DNA of 64,000 nucleotides from Lineus longissimus (Eukaryota; Nemertea; Pilidiophora; Heteronemertea; Lineidae). A program made the translations under genes and the position numbers. The stretch lies in assembly GCF_910592395.1 (NCBI RefSeq), contig NC_088324.1, positions 2,110,001 through 2,174,000 on the forward strand, in the 5' to 3' direction. Positions 52,201 through 63,560 of this stretch are shown here, piece after piece. The stretch's first letter is position 1. Every line of letters begins with the position of its first letter. A model generated the notes under the pieces. It searched no databases, was not told the DNA's origin, and worked only from the letters and a program-made list of their open reading frames with translations.

Positions 52201-54060
52201 ACATGACAATGAGTTATACCCGAGATGTGCACATCTTCGTATCGGCAAAAGACTATGGTTTGACCCAGGTAATTGAAACTTTCTATGATCAAAGATCACA
52301 TAACATTGGAAATGATATGGCTTAAAGTCATTACTCAGTAATTATTCATCATTCAATGAATAGCTAAAGATCTCTTTTGTTCTGTTTCTGCTTCAGTGGC
52401 ATATGATATAGTATGCCGGATCAACATCAATAACAGGGACGTCCTCAAGTACGTGGCCAAGCTCAGTTCCGATGCCCAGACTTCGGGGCTAGAAGGTTTC
52501 CATAGCACCATCAACCAGTTCGCCCCTAAAATGTATCACCTCGGGTACCAAGGCATGCAGAGCAGGTAGGGATCCACTTGTACTAAAGGGAGTTTATTCT
52601 CCGCAGTATTGTGTGCAAAAAATGTTTGCAAATGAAATAATGCATGAAATGATGGAGTCAAAATTTAGGATTAAGTAATCTAACAATATTTATGATTTAA
52701 TTAATTTTGGATGTTTTTGTATTTTGCAGGGTGGAATTGGCTGCGCTCCATTTTAATGAAAACAGCAAAAGACCACAGGGGAAAAGTGGGGATGGAAGTC
52801 TTGCCTTCAACATAAGGTACCCAAAAAGCCGTGAAGGACAATACATTGTGGTCCCTGTGATGAAAAAGGCAACATATGGTGAGTCAAAACAAGTGAACCT
52901 AAACTTTTAATTGGGATACTGCAAACCTTAACCTGTTTTGATTGGTATTAGACAAAGTGTCGGCAGTGTTCATTTGGTGCCTGACATCTTGGAGTTAGCT
53001 GTCTGTCATGTTATGAATTATTATTGTAATAACTTGTGGTTGGTGCCTTACAAATCACTGGCTTGAACTGTCTGTCCGTCTGACAGTGATGTTTGAGGAC
53101 TCGGGAATGAAGGGTGAAGATTGTTACTATAACTTCCACTTTTCTTTCAGGTTATGCTGGCAGGGTGAGAAAGGACGTTGTCCGTCTCATGACAACTGGC
53201 GAGACATTTGAGGTAACCGGTTATCAACCACCACTTCTGTGTTCACTGTATGAGCGACCTGAATCAAAGGCCAAAGCAGTCGAGGAGCACAAAGCCGATG
53301 CTCGATTCAAGTCGGTGAGAGGTGAGAAGTGAGAAAACGGAGTGAGACAAAATGTGCCGAGATGGAGAATGTCCAGAAAGGCGACGTCAGTAAAAGTGCA
53401 TCAGTGTATTGCGCACCGATTTTCTGTTGTCGTCAATAAACTTTCTCTGCCCATCCAAAATTTCCCTGATTTACATCTCTTTTGCTCCATGTTCCTGTGG
53501 GTGCTTGTAAACATTGCGGGAATGAAAGTGGGTCTTAGTTCTGCACTGAGTATGCACACAGAACATCATTAAATGGAACTTCACTGAACGTAGACAGTGT
53601 CGCATGATGGATGCTGACCCTTCGTCAACATGATTCCATTTTTAGCAGTTTTGCATAATTTCAATCACATTTTATGAACCTAGAAATGGGTTTCTTTGTT
53701 TTGCTGGTTTGAAGTGCACTCATACATTATAATGGCGATAGTCTCTCTTCACGCCGTCAGCAGAACCAGACAGGCCAAGCAGTTCTTTGTGAAGACATTC
53801 TTATGTCACCATAGAAATTGTCATTCTATTTTGTCATCGTTTCAGGTGATGTCACTATCAGGGGAGGTCCTGTACCCTGATGATATGATGAGGAGGGTCA
53901 GGATAACCACAGACAGAAAACTGGTTAATGATCTCCTGAAAAGGGTCTTCGGTAAACAGCTGAAAGAACACAGCATGAGGGGGGCATTGTGTAATGCCCT
54001 AAAAAAATGGCCAAATCCCTCGACCCGCACTCGACCAAGACAAGGTGGATGCCATAAGAG
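49269..54060 (+). pseudogene. Multi-exon Kolobok-like DDE transposase gene with three in-frame stops
   Basis: GT-AG bounded exons, in phase where checked: to 49460, 49689-49857, 50058-~50412, 50686-51232, 51491-51689, 52032-52268, 52397-52565, 52730-52878, 53151-53314 and 53845-54060. The N-terminus is basic and Pro/Thr-rich. The core shows CxxC pairs, LWGVQSIQAQTFCSHQRKYI, LSGDGRNDSMGHCAKYGSY (first Asp), LVTDGHPGMAKH (second Asp), LDIWHVTK (DxxH of the helical insertion), INHLYWCAVSSSNDGALMVA, SGLEGFHSTINQFAPK (Glu) and LAALHFNENSKRPQ. This is a family common in fish and marine invertebrates that I take to be Kolobok-like. Stops at about 49779 (TAA), 50124 (TAA) and 50783 (TAG) interrupt it; splice sites and catalytic residues are intact. 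No TIRs were found. Confidence 0.7.
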
Positions 54061-54120
54061 GTATGATTTCAAGTCTTCCTATTGCAGTTGTACATGTACA
54101 GGGTGTCACAAAATAAGGTA

Positions 54121-55020
54121 ATCCTGACAGAAGGGGTTAATACAGGCAGCTGATTGCACAAAAACCATTCAATACTTGTTAATATCAAAATATAGTCCTG
54201 TAGCTTTTATTTGGCACCTTGATAAAAGTTTAAATGGTAGAGTACCATTGTATTTAAAGCGATGTCCAAAAACTGCAATGGTTGTGATCATTCTCTCAGT
54301 GAGTTAATACCATTTGTCAATGAGGAACCGGCGTGGAAACTAACCCGCGACGTGGCACTGATGCACAACTCAGTCTACAGCAGAGGCGCTGACCTGCAGC
54401 CAGGTTAACATAATGACTGTAACGTCGGGTCGCGTCACTACCTCATTTCAGACAAGACACTCGCAAGGCATGACGTCGCCATTTGGTTTGTTCTAGAGCT
54501 AAATATGATGCGACTTCCTATTGTCAAAACTGAGTTGTGCCTCAGCGCCGCCTGTAGTTTTAGTTCCTCCGGTTCCTCATTGAGGCGCCATAATCAGTAT
54601 TGTTTTTGGGTATGGGCAAGAAATACCAAATGCCATCGCTGGTTATGCAACTTTATAAATTTTTGCACAAAAAGTTTAAGGCAATGGTAATTATGGTAAT
54701 TATGGAATTAATGGTTAGAAAACATTGCCAACGTACATGTTCGTCGTGATTATGCGGCCGATATCGGAGATTTGCCGTAAGTGTTGAATGTTTTGTAGGC
54801 GAAGAGGTGTCCAGGTGCTGGGAAATTGCATGTTTAAATACAACATTTTTTTGGGGGAGACCCCCCCCATTCGTGCTCGCTCCGAGGCGCTCGTTCTCGT
54901 GGCCTATGGCTGCTCCAGCATGATTTCGAGGTATATTTTTTAGTACATCCGCCCCTATTAAACCAGATACGGTGGAGAACACTGAGAGTATGTCTGAACT
55001 GCCTAACTCCAGGTCATTTT
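54121..55020. other. Unassigned stretch between transposase gene and BEL/Pao remnant
   Basis: No coding signal. A TGGTAATTATGG direct repeat lies at 54685-54705, and a GC-richer patch with CCCCCCC at 54860-54900. A pair of distant inverse-like phrases, CCTCAATGAGGAACCGGMG-type, occurs at about 54317 (AATGAGGAACCGGCG) and 54566 (TCCGGTTCCTCATTGAGGCG), hinting at the ends of a short fold-back element at 54300-54590. Confidence 0.4.
54290..54592. mobile_element. Possible ~300-bp MITE with inverted ends
   Basis: TCAATGAGGAACCGGCG (about 54317) is mirrored by TCCGGTTCCTCATTGA (about 54568). Further outward and inward, GCACTGATGCACAACTCAGT against ACTGAGTTGTGCCTCAGCGC also pair. The two halves therefore form an extended hairpin of roughly 250-300 bp. 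The borders and target duplication are not resolved. Confidence 0.5.
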
Positions 55021-55965
55021 GTGGCTCGATGCACGAGGACGATGACGTGTGGGGTCAGTGGTTGTACCTTGAAGCACAACAGACTTCTCCACATAGATAA
55101 ACCACCAAAGCCCAAGCCTCCTGAGATTGATGCCAAGAAAGTTGAAGATGCGGTGAAGAAACCAGAGGGAACATCTTCATCAAGTCATGTCACTGCGGCC
55201 CGTAGGACACACGTGATGTTGCCAGTTGTTCCAGTAAGAGTCTGGGGACACGATGGTGGTAAGTTTGTAGAAACGTACGTTTTATTGGACAGTGGATCAA
55301 CCACTACTTTCTGTTCTGAGAGCATTGTTAGAGAGTTAGCTTTAACCGGAACAATGTCTGCCATGGAGCTGACCACCCTGGAAAATGATCGTAAACCGGT
55401 AACTACCTTTGAGTACAAACTAGAAGTATCGGACCCTCATGAGAAGGAGACGATTGCACTGCCAAAGGTGTTCACCAGGCCAACTCTGAATATGAATCAA
55501 CGTGTGGTCGTACCCAAAGATCTAGAAGATTGGGGACACCTTCAAGACCTGGATTTGCCAGTTGTAGATAGTCACCGGATCGAGCTGTTGATTGGCCAAG
55601 ATGTACCCGAAGCGCTGATACCACTCGAGGTGAAGAGAGGTGAGATTGGAGCACCATATGCAATCAGGACTGCTTTGGGATGGACCCATAACGGACCAAT
55701 TGACTCACATAACCAGTGTCGCATGGTTAATGTCACAACCACCGTCAGTGACCTAGGACTGCAGAAGCAGGTAGGACTGCAGAAGCAGGTAGAAAAGCTA
55801 TGGAAGCTGGCAAAATGTAGGGGGAGATGACCAAGGCATGTCAGTAAATGATCGCCAGGTGATCTCTCTGTGGGATAAGTCCATCCATCACAAAGACAGC
55901 CACTATGTTCTGCCCATCCCATTCAAGGCTACAGATCCAAGTCTGCCAGACAACCTCATCATGGG
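55021..55965 (+). pseudogene. BEL/Pao zinc-knuckle end, aspartic protease (DUF1758) and RT start
   Basis: The frame begins in a Cys/His knuckle (TMTCGVSGCTLKHNRLLH) and a Pro/Lys linker. It continues through a retropepsin-like domain with YVLLDSGSTTTFCSESIVRE (DSG active site), IELLIGQDVPEALIPLEVKR and IRTALGWTHNGPI, and ends at 55830. After one frame change, MSVNDRQVISLWDKSIHHKD and HYVLPIPFK (55838-55965) are the start of Pao RT. A 21-bp direct repeat (GGACTGCAGAAGCAGGTA) is duplicated at 55757-55792. The element is then cut by a piggyBac transposase. Confidence 0.8.
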
Positions 55966-55984
55966 ATCGGATGGTAACGGAGAC

Positions 55985-57290
55985 AAATCGCCAGGCTGCG
56001 GCAGTCAAAGCTCAGAAACCAAACAATTATGTAGCTAAAGTCTTCAAGCCCTTGACTAAGCCAGAATTGAAAGCTTTTTTTGGTCTAAGAATTGCAATGG
56101 AGATGCTTATACACAAGGACCGGTACGAGTCATACTTTCAAATGGAACAGAACCATGAAGTCACCTACACCCCTGGCTTTCAAAAAGTCCTGTCACGTGA
56201 TCGGTTCTTGGCAATATGGACCATGTTACACCTTGTTGATGAAAATGACCCTACTGTTGATAAAACAGACTAGATATATAAGAATAGATACTTGCTTGAC
56301 TATCTTCTGGGAAAATTTCGTCACCACTATGTGCCAAGACAACAGTTGTCGCTAGACGAAGGGATGATTTCAGCAAAGAATGCCCTCTCCATCCGCCAAT
56401 ATATAAAGGAAAAGCCGATCAAGTGGGGTTTGAAGTCTTTTCTTCCATGTGAAGGCGAGACAGGTTACATTCTGAATGCTGAACTATATACTGGTGCCCG
56501 TGCTGATGGTGATGCTATCGCTGAACTTGGAATAACCGGGAACCTAGTTGTGAGACTTAGTGCGCAATATCAAGGACAGAACTATTATCTCTACACGGAT
56601 CGCTTCTACACGTCTGTTACACTGTGTGAACACTTGCTGCAGCATGATATTATGTTAGCAGGAACTGCTCTTACAAACAGAAGAGGTTTTCCAAAGGAAC
56701 TCATTCAAGCCAACCTACAACGCGGAGAACACGAGATGCGCTATAACGGAAGATGTGCTGCCTTTGTCTGGTGTGACAAGAAGCCAATCTTCTTTGTCAC
56801 ATCCACCGACATCTCACAACCACTTGACCAAGTGCTCAGATATGATCCCCAGCAACACAGGCGTGTTGAAGTCAATTGCCCTAGAGTTGTGAAAAAGTAC
56901 AACAATTATATGGGTGGTGTCGACAAGAATGACCAGCTCTGCAAACTTCAACGTTGTAGACATCACCACCGCTGGACCAGGAGACTGAATGTGAAGATGT
57001 TCATGTGGGCTGCGTTCAACTCTCATGTAATCTATGGTATCAGTGTACCAACAGTACCAGGCAAAAGGAGGCCTACCTTCCATCACTACATTGAGGACTT
57101 GTGCCATCAACTGATTGGAAACTTTCACCGGGATGCTCCTGTCATCCCAGCTCATGTTGGCCAAGGACAAGGTCATCTAACCAACGCACAGAATGAACCA
57201 ATCCACCTTGCAGAGCATGCTGAAGGTGCCACTACAAACAATAGATGTGTAGTTTGCCTTGAGACAACAGAACCCAGGAGTAGCAGCAGG
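55985..57290 (+). pseudogene. piggyBac transposase, nearly complete catalytic region
   Basis: An N-terminal half (LTKPELKAFFGLRIAMEML, VLSRDRFLAIWTMLHLVDEN) is followed by a break at about 56270. A long frame (56292-57290) then has the three catalytic Asp contexts: QQLSLDEGMI, YYLYTDRFYTS and NYMGGVDKNDQL. The C-terminus enters a Cys-rich finger (NNRCVVC) but is cut by a DDE-transposase scrap at about 57290. The family catalyses seamless TTAA cut-and-paste. No CCC...TTAA ends were found at either side, so it is stranded. Confidence 0.85.
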
Positions 57291-57640
57291 TGGTCAGCAA
57301 ACGATTCAAGGAATATGGAAGCTTTCAAGTGTCCACTAGCAGGGACAATACATTATCAATGGGTATTGAGGAGATGGTTTCTGGGCATGCTATACAGTAT
57401 GATGATACATTATTTGAAGTGTTTGAAGATATAGCTTCAGTCATGGTTACCAGTTCTGAGTCGGAAACGTAAATTAAAAAGATTATTGCAGACATGTGTT
57501 CAAAGGTAAAAAATCTAGTGACCAATCGCCACATTGTACAAAATCTCTAAAAGACCAGTTTGAAGCTACACGGAATGAACTCTTCTCAGAGCACTTGGAA
57601 GGATTTTCAGACATGACTCCAGAAGCCGGCGGCGCAACCT
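57291..57640 (+). pseudogene. Fragment of the DDE/RNase H-like transposase family
   Basis: Encodes KRFKEYGSFQVSTSRDNTLS, MGIEEMVSGH and, in a shifted frame, NLVTNRHIVQ with FEATRNELFSEHLEGFSDMT. It matches residues about 505-610 of the protein at 24637-28522, and is closer to that copy than to the one at 31880. It begins exactly where the piggyBac frame ends and stops where a MULE frame begins. Confidence 0.75.
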
Positions 57641-58145
57641 GAACCCCAGCCACAAAATGTCATGAACATGGAGATTCCTGAACGATATACTCAAACTCTT
57701 CGAGGAGAATTGTTCCTGCAGTTCGATAGTGGATTCGGCGATCCAAATCGCATTCTGATATTTTGTACGCAAAGGAATCTGGAACTTTTGGCATATTGTG
57801 AACATTGGTTTGCTGATGGCACTTTTAAAACAGTTCCGCTCATCTTCTTCCAGTTGTTCACCATCCATGTCTTGCTGAATGACTCTGTGACTGCATGTAT
57901 TTATGCGTTGCTACCAAACAAAACTCAGGAGACCTAAGCTCGGCTTTTCACCACCATATGACAATTAATTCCCAATGCAAATCCAGAAACATTTTTGATG
58001 GACATGGAAAGGGCAGCTTCAAATGCAGCTTCAGAAATCTTCCTAATGTGTATATCAAATACTGCTTTTACCACTTGTCCTAAGCAGTATGGAGGAAGAT
58101 TCAGGAACAAGATCTTGCCGTGGATTACAGTGAGTTGCGGCAATG
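57641..58145 (+). pseudogene. MULE transposase fragment 2
   Basis: The frame gives ERYTQTLRGELFLQFDSG and EHWFADGTFKTVPLIFFQLF (first catalytic Asp), then TIHVLLNDSVTACIYALLPN. In other frames come ILMDMERAASNAASEIF (second acid region) and KYCFYHLSQAVWRKIQEQ-like sequence around 58050-58110 (CxxH), with an in-frame stop. At least two frameshifts occur. The rest of the transposase is missing. Confidence 0.75.
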
Positions 58146-58723
58146 ATCATTCTGAGCCTACCATTCTTCCAAACGTCCTGGGTCAAGTCGCCATCTCTCA
58201 TTCTCTCCCATCAACAAGTCATCGCCGTCGGCATCCCCAACAGCGCTTTCTTCTTCCACCACCGGTGGAGCAACAATATCATTAGGTAGAAACATTTTGA
58301 TCCAAACCCGTCGGCTCCTCTTTAAACCAGGTATCACAAACGCAATGTGTTTCATAGTGGAAAATGACGTAATTTGTTGAATGTCATTCAACTTCCCTCT
58401 GCTATAAGTAGGTTAAATCCAGATTCAACCAGGAAGCAATCTATATGATAATAAAGGTCTCATTCTCGTCTTTAAAATAGTCTTATTTGTTCTTTATTCT
58501 GACCAGAAATGCCATTGTAAGGCTAGCAATAAAACTTCAAAATTTGCAATTCATCACCTTTTTTCCCACCGAATTCACAGCGTCCCGACTGAGCCGCGTC
58601 AGGGAACATCCCAACCACACTACGGTCGCAACACTCCCATTGGTAATTATTCATCCAATCTACTTACGGGTTTTTCCCCTAGCTAGCTGATATTCTAAGC
58701 TGTCAACACAATATTTTTAAAAT
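58146..58723. other. Unassigned stretch
   Basis: No gene or repeat recognised. Possibly the 5' end of the MULE element that follows. Confidence 0.4.
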
Positions 58724-60728
58724 ATGTTTCGATGCCCGGATGTTGGTGAAAAAAGCGATCTTTTGTACCATTTCAGGTTGTATTACCAGATTTTCAAGAA
58801 GGTATACAGAGCTCCGAGTGGTGAACATATGCTGAAAGACCTGGAGAAGCACGTCGAGCGGTACAACTGCCAGAACGACAAAGAACTTGTGAAATTCAAG
58901 GCATTAGACAAAGACTTTGTTGTGGCAGTTTTCAGTCCCTTGATGCAAAGGGTTCATGAACTTGTTGAACAGAGTGGAGAGTTGGTATTCATGGATGCTA
59001 GTGTTGGTGTGGACAGATACCACTGCAGAATATTTCTTTTACTGACTCATTCCTGTGCTGGTGGCTTGCCCCTCAGTGTCCTTATAACGACATCTGAGAG
59101 TACGGATGTCATCACTGCTGGACTTGAACTCCTGATGAAAGTTTTACCTGATCGGGCATTTTATGGTAGAGGACAGGAGGGGCCTGCAGTTTTTATGACA
59201 GATGATGATTCCACAGCTGAAATATCTGCTCTCACAAACTGTTTCCCTGACTCTGTATTGCTGCTGTGTGTTTTTCACGTGCTTCAAGCCAATTGGCGCT
59301 ACTAGTGGGATGCAAAACATAGCATAAAGAAAGAAGACAAGCCTCATCTGTTTTCTTTGTTAAAGGAGATGGTCTTTGCTAATGAGGAGGAGGAACTCTT
59401 CCAGAAGTATGATCGTGCACTTGAAGATCCCATTGTGCAACGATACGGAGGATTTCTTCACCATCTTCAGGACACTTATGATCGTCGCCATGCTTGGGCT
59501 GAAAGCCTGCGTAGGAGTTACCAATACGTGGTAATAACACCAATAACTATGTTGAGGCAGCTATGCGAATTCTAAAAGACAAATTGTTCAACCGTGTAAA
59601 GGCTTTCAATATTGTTCAACATCTAGATTTCATGCTCACCAGGTTTGAGGCATACTACGTGCGTCGATTGATCGATGTTGCCAACATGCGATTAGATGGC
59701 TGCATGTCCATATCAAACAGGTACATGCTGAAAGGTGATCTGAAAATCACTAAGGATGATATAAAACAATTCCCAAATTTGATATTCAGTGTGCCAAGTG
59801 AGACAAAAAAGGATGTAACCTACCATGTTGACATGTCTATGGGTCTGTGCTCCTGTTACACCGGTAAAACTGGAGGCCACTGCAAACACCAGGGTGCAAT
59901 TGTGAAGCATTTTTGGATGGAATCTGTTAATTTTGTCCTGGTCACATCTACTGTCTTGTGTGGTCGTCTCTTCCAAGTGGCCACTGGCTGCACTGAATTG
60001 CCTAGTAGTTGGTTTGTCAGTCTTAGGGATGCACATCAAAATCAGCCAGCACAAGTTGTCTCCATGTCAGATGATGAATCAGTGATGCCAGCAGCTTCTC
60101 TAGACACTGGTTCGCCTACTGGTTCAACTGAAACCACAGTGGCCTTTGATCCTGAGCATCCTCCAAATGAGAATGACCATTGGAGCCTCGAGCAACAAAG
60201 GCAACTGCAGAATAGATTCTTACTCGTCATGGTGGGCAGTCAGTGAGAAGTGACAACAACAGTGACATAAGTGATGACCTGAATACACTTCAGCAGCAGA
60301 TCATGAAAGCTGCGGAAGATATTTGCTCAAGAATAGAGAAAAACCCGAGTTGAGAGCATCTACCAAGAAATTTGTGAAAATGTCTGATGAACTTATTACC
60401 GATACTGCTTTGGATTCAGCTCTAGCATGTTTCGGGAGATATACAGGTGCTGGTGTTACCAAGGCCTCTACCAAATCCAGATCAAAGATCAAGCCTCGTG
60501 GGTCTACAATTGGTGTGCAGCCAACAGCCATCGCACGAAGGAAATCTGATCTTGGGGGGAGAAGATGCCTCATTACTGGACGAAACACAAAATCGTCCAA
60601 ATGCCCTGTCTAGAGACCAAGCTCAGAAAGTGTAGGAAGTCTCCTTCCCAAGAAAAGACCAAGGAAGGCTCCACATAATTTAGCTCACTGTGTAATGAAG
60701 AACCAGAGTTTGGGAAAAACACACAGCA
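58724..60728 (+). pseudogene. MULE transposase 3 with SWIM zinc finger
   Basis: Nearly full-length. The DDE core is LVFMDASVGVDRYHCRIFLL (first Asp), AVFMTDDDSTAEISALTNCF (second Asp), LLCVFHVLQANWR (CxxH) and, across a frameshift at about 59555, NNYVEAAMRILKD (Glu). A SWIM finger, CSCYTGKTGGHCKHQGAIV, lies near 59850-59905. The C-terminal tail has the conserved STIGVQPTAIARRKSDLGGR (about 60510) and LPKKRPRKAPHNLAHCVM (about 60640). Breaks occur at the TAG near 59303 and at shifts near 59555, 60220 and 60350, plus a TAG at 60612. It was probably active not long ago. Confidence 0.85.
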
Positions 60729-60830
60729 GTAAGTTGTGAATGTTCTCTAATGCAGTACTACAGTGTACTAGTATTTGCACGCTTCACCCATTCTTAATTT
60801 GGGTTCAGTTTGATGTTAGGTGTAGAACCT

Positions 60831-61232
60831 AGCCGCACTTACACCACCTCAAAATGGACCACCAATCTTGGTTCGGGAACCAATGCCGCACCATCGAAAA
60901 TCCACCAAGCGCTTAATACACCAGCGCTGCAGCTAGTTATAAAATCCGGCTACAGATGGCGCGCAAACAATAAATTGCATGCGCAGAAAGCGCCATTTCG
61001 AAAGCGCCGCCTGGAGCCAAACCATCTAACTAGCTAATTGCCGATCCATTTGCGCGTACACCACGACAAAGCCGAGCTTTTAACAAGCCGGGCGAATTTG
61101 GACCATCAAGCTTGGTGGGACAAATTCGCTCGGCAATTTGTATCGGCAATGGATTGCCGAACCAATTTGTCGCGGCAATGTGGTGGTGTAAGTGCAATTG
61201 GTCCACCAATATTTCGTGGTGTAAGCGCAGCT
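60831..61232. mobile_element. MITE-like element with AGCYGCRCTTACACCAC ends
   Basis: The left end AGCCGCACTTACACCAC (60831) is mirrored by GTGGTGTAAGCGCAGCT (61216-61232). GGACCACCAAT/ATTGGTGGACC-type inner inverse repeats follow, along with several GGTGGTGTAAGTGC-like internal copies. No coding capacity and no clear target duplication. Confidence 0.6.
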
Positions 61233-61629
61233 TATGAGTCAAGTACATGTGGTGTATACTAATATTTTGAAACTAAATAAATCAGACAAATCATATGGAA
61301 ATCTTTCTTGTGTTATTATGTCTTTCAATTTTGTGGCTTTCCAGAAGTCTCACAATGTATTTCTCACAACCATATGTGCTGCCATCTGTAAAGTGGCGAT
61401 CTCTAGATGTACCCAAAAGATCAATTGATAGTTCTTCTCCTGTATGAATATGTTCAGAAGTAACAATAACAATAACAAACAGACAAAAGCACTGCAAAAT
61501 TGTTAAGTCAGAAATTTAAACAAAGGCACGTGTGAACGATACCTATATATGGGCTATGACGTCACTCGAAATCTGATTGGTTAAGAACGTACACAATGCT
61601 TTGCTGAAAGGGTGAGGAAAAAAATTGCG
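61233..61629. other. Unassigned stretch with a TGACGTCA site
   Basis: No gene seen. TGACGTCA at about 61557 is a perfect CRE-like palindrome. Confidence 0.4.
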
Positions 61630-62014
61630 CCCTGGCCCAAGGTTTTATGATTTTGAGTCGATCCCTCATTTAGGCCAGTACTGTTGATGGGTGTGCCCTG
61701 GCCCTAGGTTTTATGATTTTGAGTCGACCCCTCATTTAGGCCAGTGCTGTTGATGGGTGTGCCCTGGCCCAAGGTTTTATGATTTTGAGTCGATCCCTCA
61801 TTTAGGCCAGTGCTGTTGATGGGTGTGCCCTGGCCCAAGGTTTTATGATTTTGAGTCGATCCCTCATTTAGGCCAGTACTGTTGATGGGTGCGCCCTGGC
61901 CAAAGGTTTTATGATTTTGAGTCGATCCCTCATTTAGGCCAGTACTGTTGATGGGTGTGCCCTGGCCCAAGGTTTTGTGATTTTGAGTCGATCCCTCCTT
62001 TAGGCCAGTGATGT
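61630..62014. repeat. 66-bp minisatellite, about six copies
   Basis: The unit TGGGTGTGCCCTGGCCCAAG...GTCGATCCCTCATTTAGG...TGTTGA has 66 bp and is about 95% conserved. Because 66 is a multiple of three, one minus-strand frame stays open and would encode a 22-residue repeat (TGLNEGSTQNHKTLGQGTPI). This is probably a by-product of the period. Confidence 0.9.
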
Positions 62015-62488
62015 TGAAGAATCCCATCAAAAATCAATGAAGAATAAAAAATTCTATTAAGTATTGTTCTAATATTGAATATATTTTCATATAAAGACAA
62101 GTACTCTACTGTTCGTACTGATGAAACTCGAATACGAGTATGCATAATTTGGCAAGGCCACAATACACATTGATTCACCGTGCATCATTGCGTCGCGTCA
62201 CGATTTCAAGGCAGGTCACTAACTTCAAATGTAAATAGCTCTAAAACTGTTTCGTGCATCGTAATAAAAATTATACCATCGTAATCTCAGTTTTTCTCTT
62301 CATATTGTCCTTTCATACTGATAAAATCCTCAAATTATTACTGTGCCGATTTGCGAACGGAACTTTGGATTGTGTGTAAAATCGGCGACGTGAAAGTTGT
62401 GCGGGAATGTTGCGGCTTTTCGAGGGCCGTTCGTTTGATATCCTGTGATCCTTGAAAAAGCCGCGGGCCTTCTCCTTATTTGGCTGAG
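62015..62488. other. Unassigned stretch, possible promoter region at its right end
   Basis: Mostly AT-rich without genes. From about 62340 it becomes richer in CG dinucleotides (GCCGATTTGCGAACGG, GGCGACGTG, AGCCGCGGGCC), which may mark the promoter of a gene starting at 62489. Confidence 0.35.
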
Positions 62489-62581
62489 ATGAAATTTAAG
62501 GATGCAGAAGAAGGGACCAATGAGAACCCCCAGAAAAAGTACCAAGTCATTCCGTTCCCGATTTTTTTAGATTTTGACACG
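62489..62581 (+). CDS. Candidate first coding exon of an unrecognised gene
   Basis: The ATG at 62489 opens MKFKDAEEGTNENPQKKYQV followed by IPFPIFLDFDT, which runs into a strong donor (GTAAGTTTAG at 62582). The CG-rich upstream sequence supports a transcription start. The peptide has no motif I can place. The next exon is not obvious within the window; the exon at 63561 is a possible partner but starts with its own ATG. Confidence 0.3.
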
Positions 62582-62689
62582 GTAAGTTTAGTCTTCATTT
62601 CCATCTCCGTGTTTCGAAAACAACGAAATATCTGCTCAAAGCACATCGACACGCTAACACAACAACTCACCGTGATTACGCCTATGTAA

Positions 62690-63376
62690 ATTATATAAAC
62701 ATTGCACACGTTTTAGATCCGCGGATATTGATTTTGTTGGCGAATACCCTCCAAAAAACTGAAAGATTTTGACGTAAATGTTACTTGTTTGTGATGACGG
62801 CGAACGATCCTGCCGCCATGATGAAATTCCTGGAAAGACCTGTCAATCAGCTCTGACGCTGCACACGTCACGGCTGGCTCGCCGTTAATTGGTGGATGAG
62901 CGAGATGGCGCGACGTTCATTGGCCGACAATTTTACGTCACCGATCGCGTAAACATAAACCCACGTGGGTTGGGTGATCGCACGTGGGATGATCTTGCTG
63001 GGTAGAACCTCTTATTACTTCGTTATTATTGAATTAATTCACGATCATTAATGATATAGTGTGATCATATGAAAATACCACGGCTTCACTGCTCACACAT
63101 GTTGCATTATTTTCAATATTTCGGCACTGTTGCTGTCAAAAATATCCTGGTTTTAAACTGTCGCTGTTAAAGCTCACTAAATATCCATGACGTCAGATAC
63201 ATGCATAAACAGCGGGGCCCGGATCATGTATATTCAGAAGACGTCAATGTTTTCATTATATTTATGTGAGCTGGGTTTGGAAGGACTGTTTACAAACATC
63301 AGCTTATTGGGAATGATGGTTACTCATTGCCTGAAGACCTACTGACGAAACTAAGACGAAACTAAGACGAAACTAA
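62690..63376. other. Unassigned stretch with CACGTG and CRE-like boxes
   Basis: No gene seen. CCACGTGGG at 62960 and CACGTGGG at 62979 (E-box palindromes), and TGACGTCA at 63188. Confidence 0.4.
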
Positions 63377-63535
63377 GATCCCGGTGGCCAGGGATTGGCC
63401 ACAGGGGGGAACCCCTGCCCAAATTTTCAATTTTTTTATATCTTGATATTGAGCTCCATCATGCTCCCCGGTGGCCAGGGAATGGCCACAGGGGGTATAG
63501 CCCTGTCCAAATTTTCAAATATCTAAGGGTTAGTT
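63377..63535. repeat. Tandem duplication of an ~88-bp unit
   Basis: CCCGGTGGCCAGGGATTGGCCACAGGGGG...CCCAAATTTTCAA at 63378 is repeated at 63466 with small changes. GGCCAGGGAWTGGCC is itself nearly palindromic. Just upstream, GACGAAACTAA is repeated three times (63344-63375). Confidence 0.75.
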
Positions 63536-63560
63536 TGGATTTTTTAGGTGTTCTTTCATC

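Noticed and set aside
53342-53572. Short frame after the ninth exon of the Kolobok-like gene
   Set aside because: It lies within what the phase-matched splice 53314/53845 makes an intron and has no recognisable features.
61704-62030. Gene for a 108-aa repeat protein on the minus strand
   Set aside because: Openness follows from the 66-bp period, and no start context, splice sites or flanking coding sequence are seen. It is kept only as a low-interest observation.
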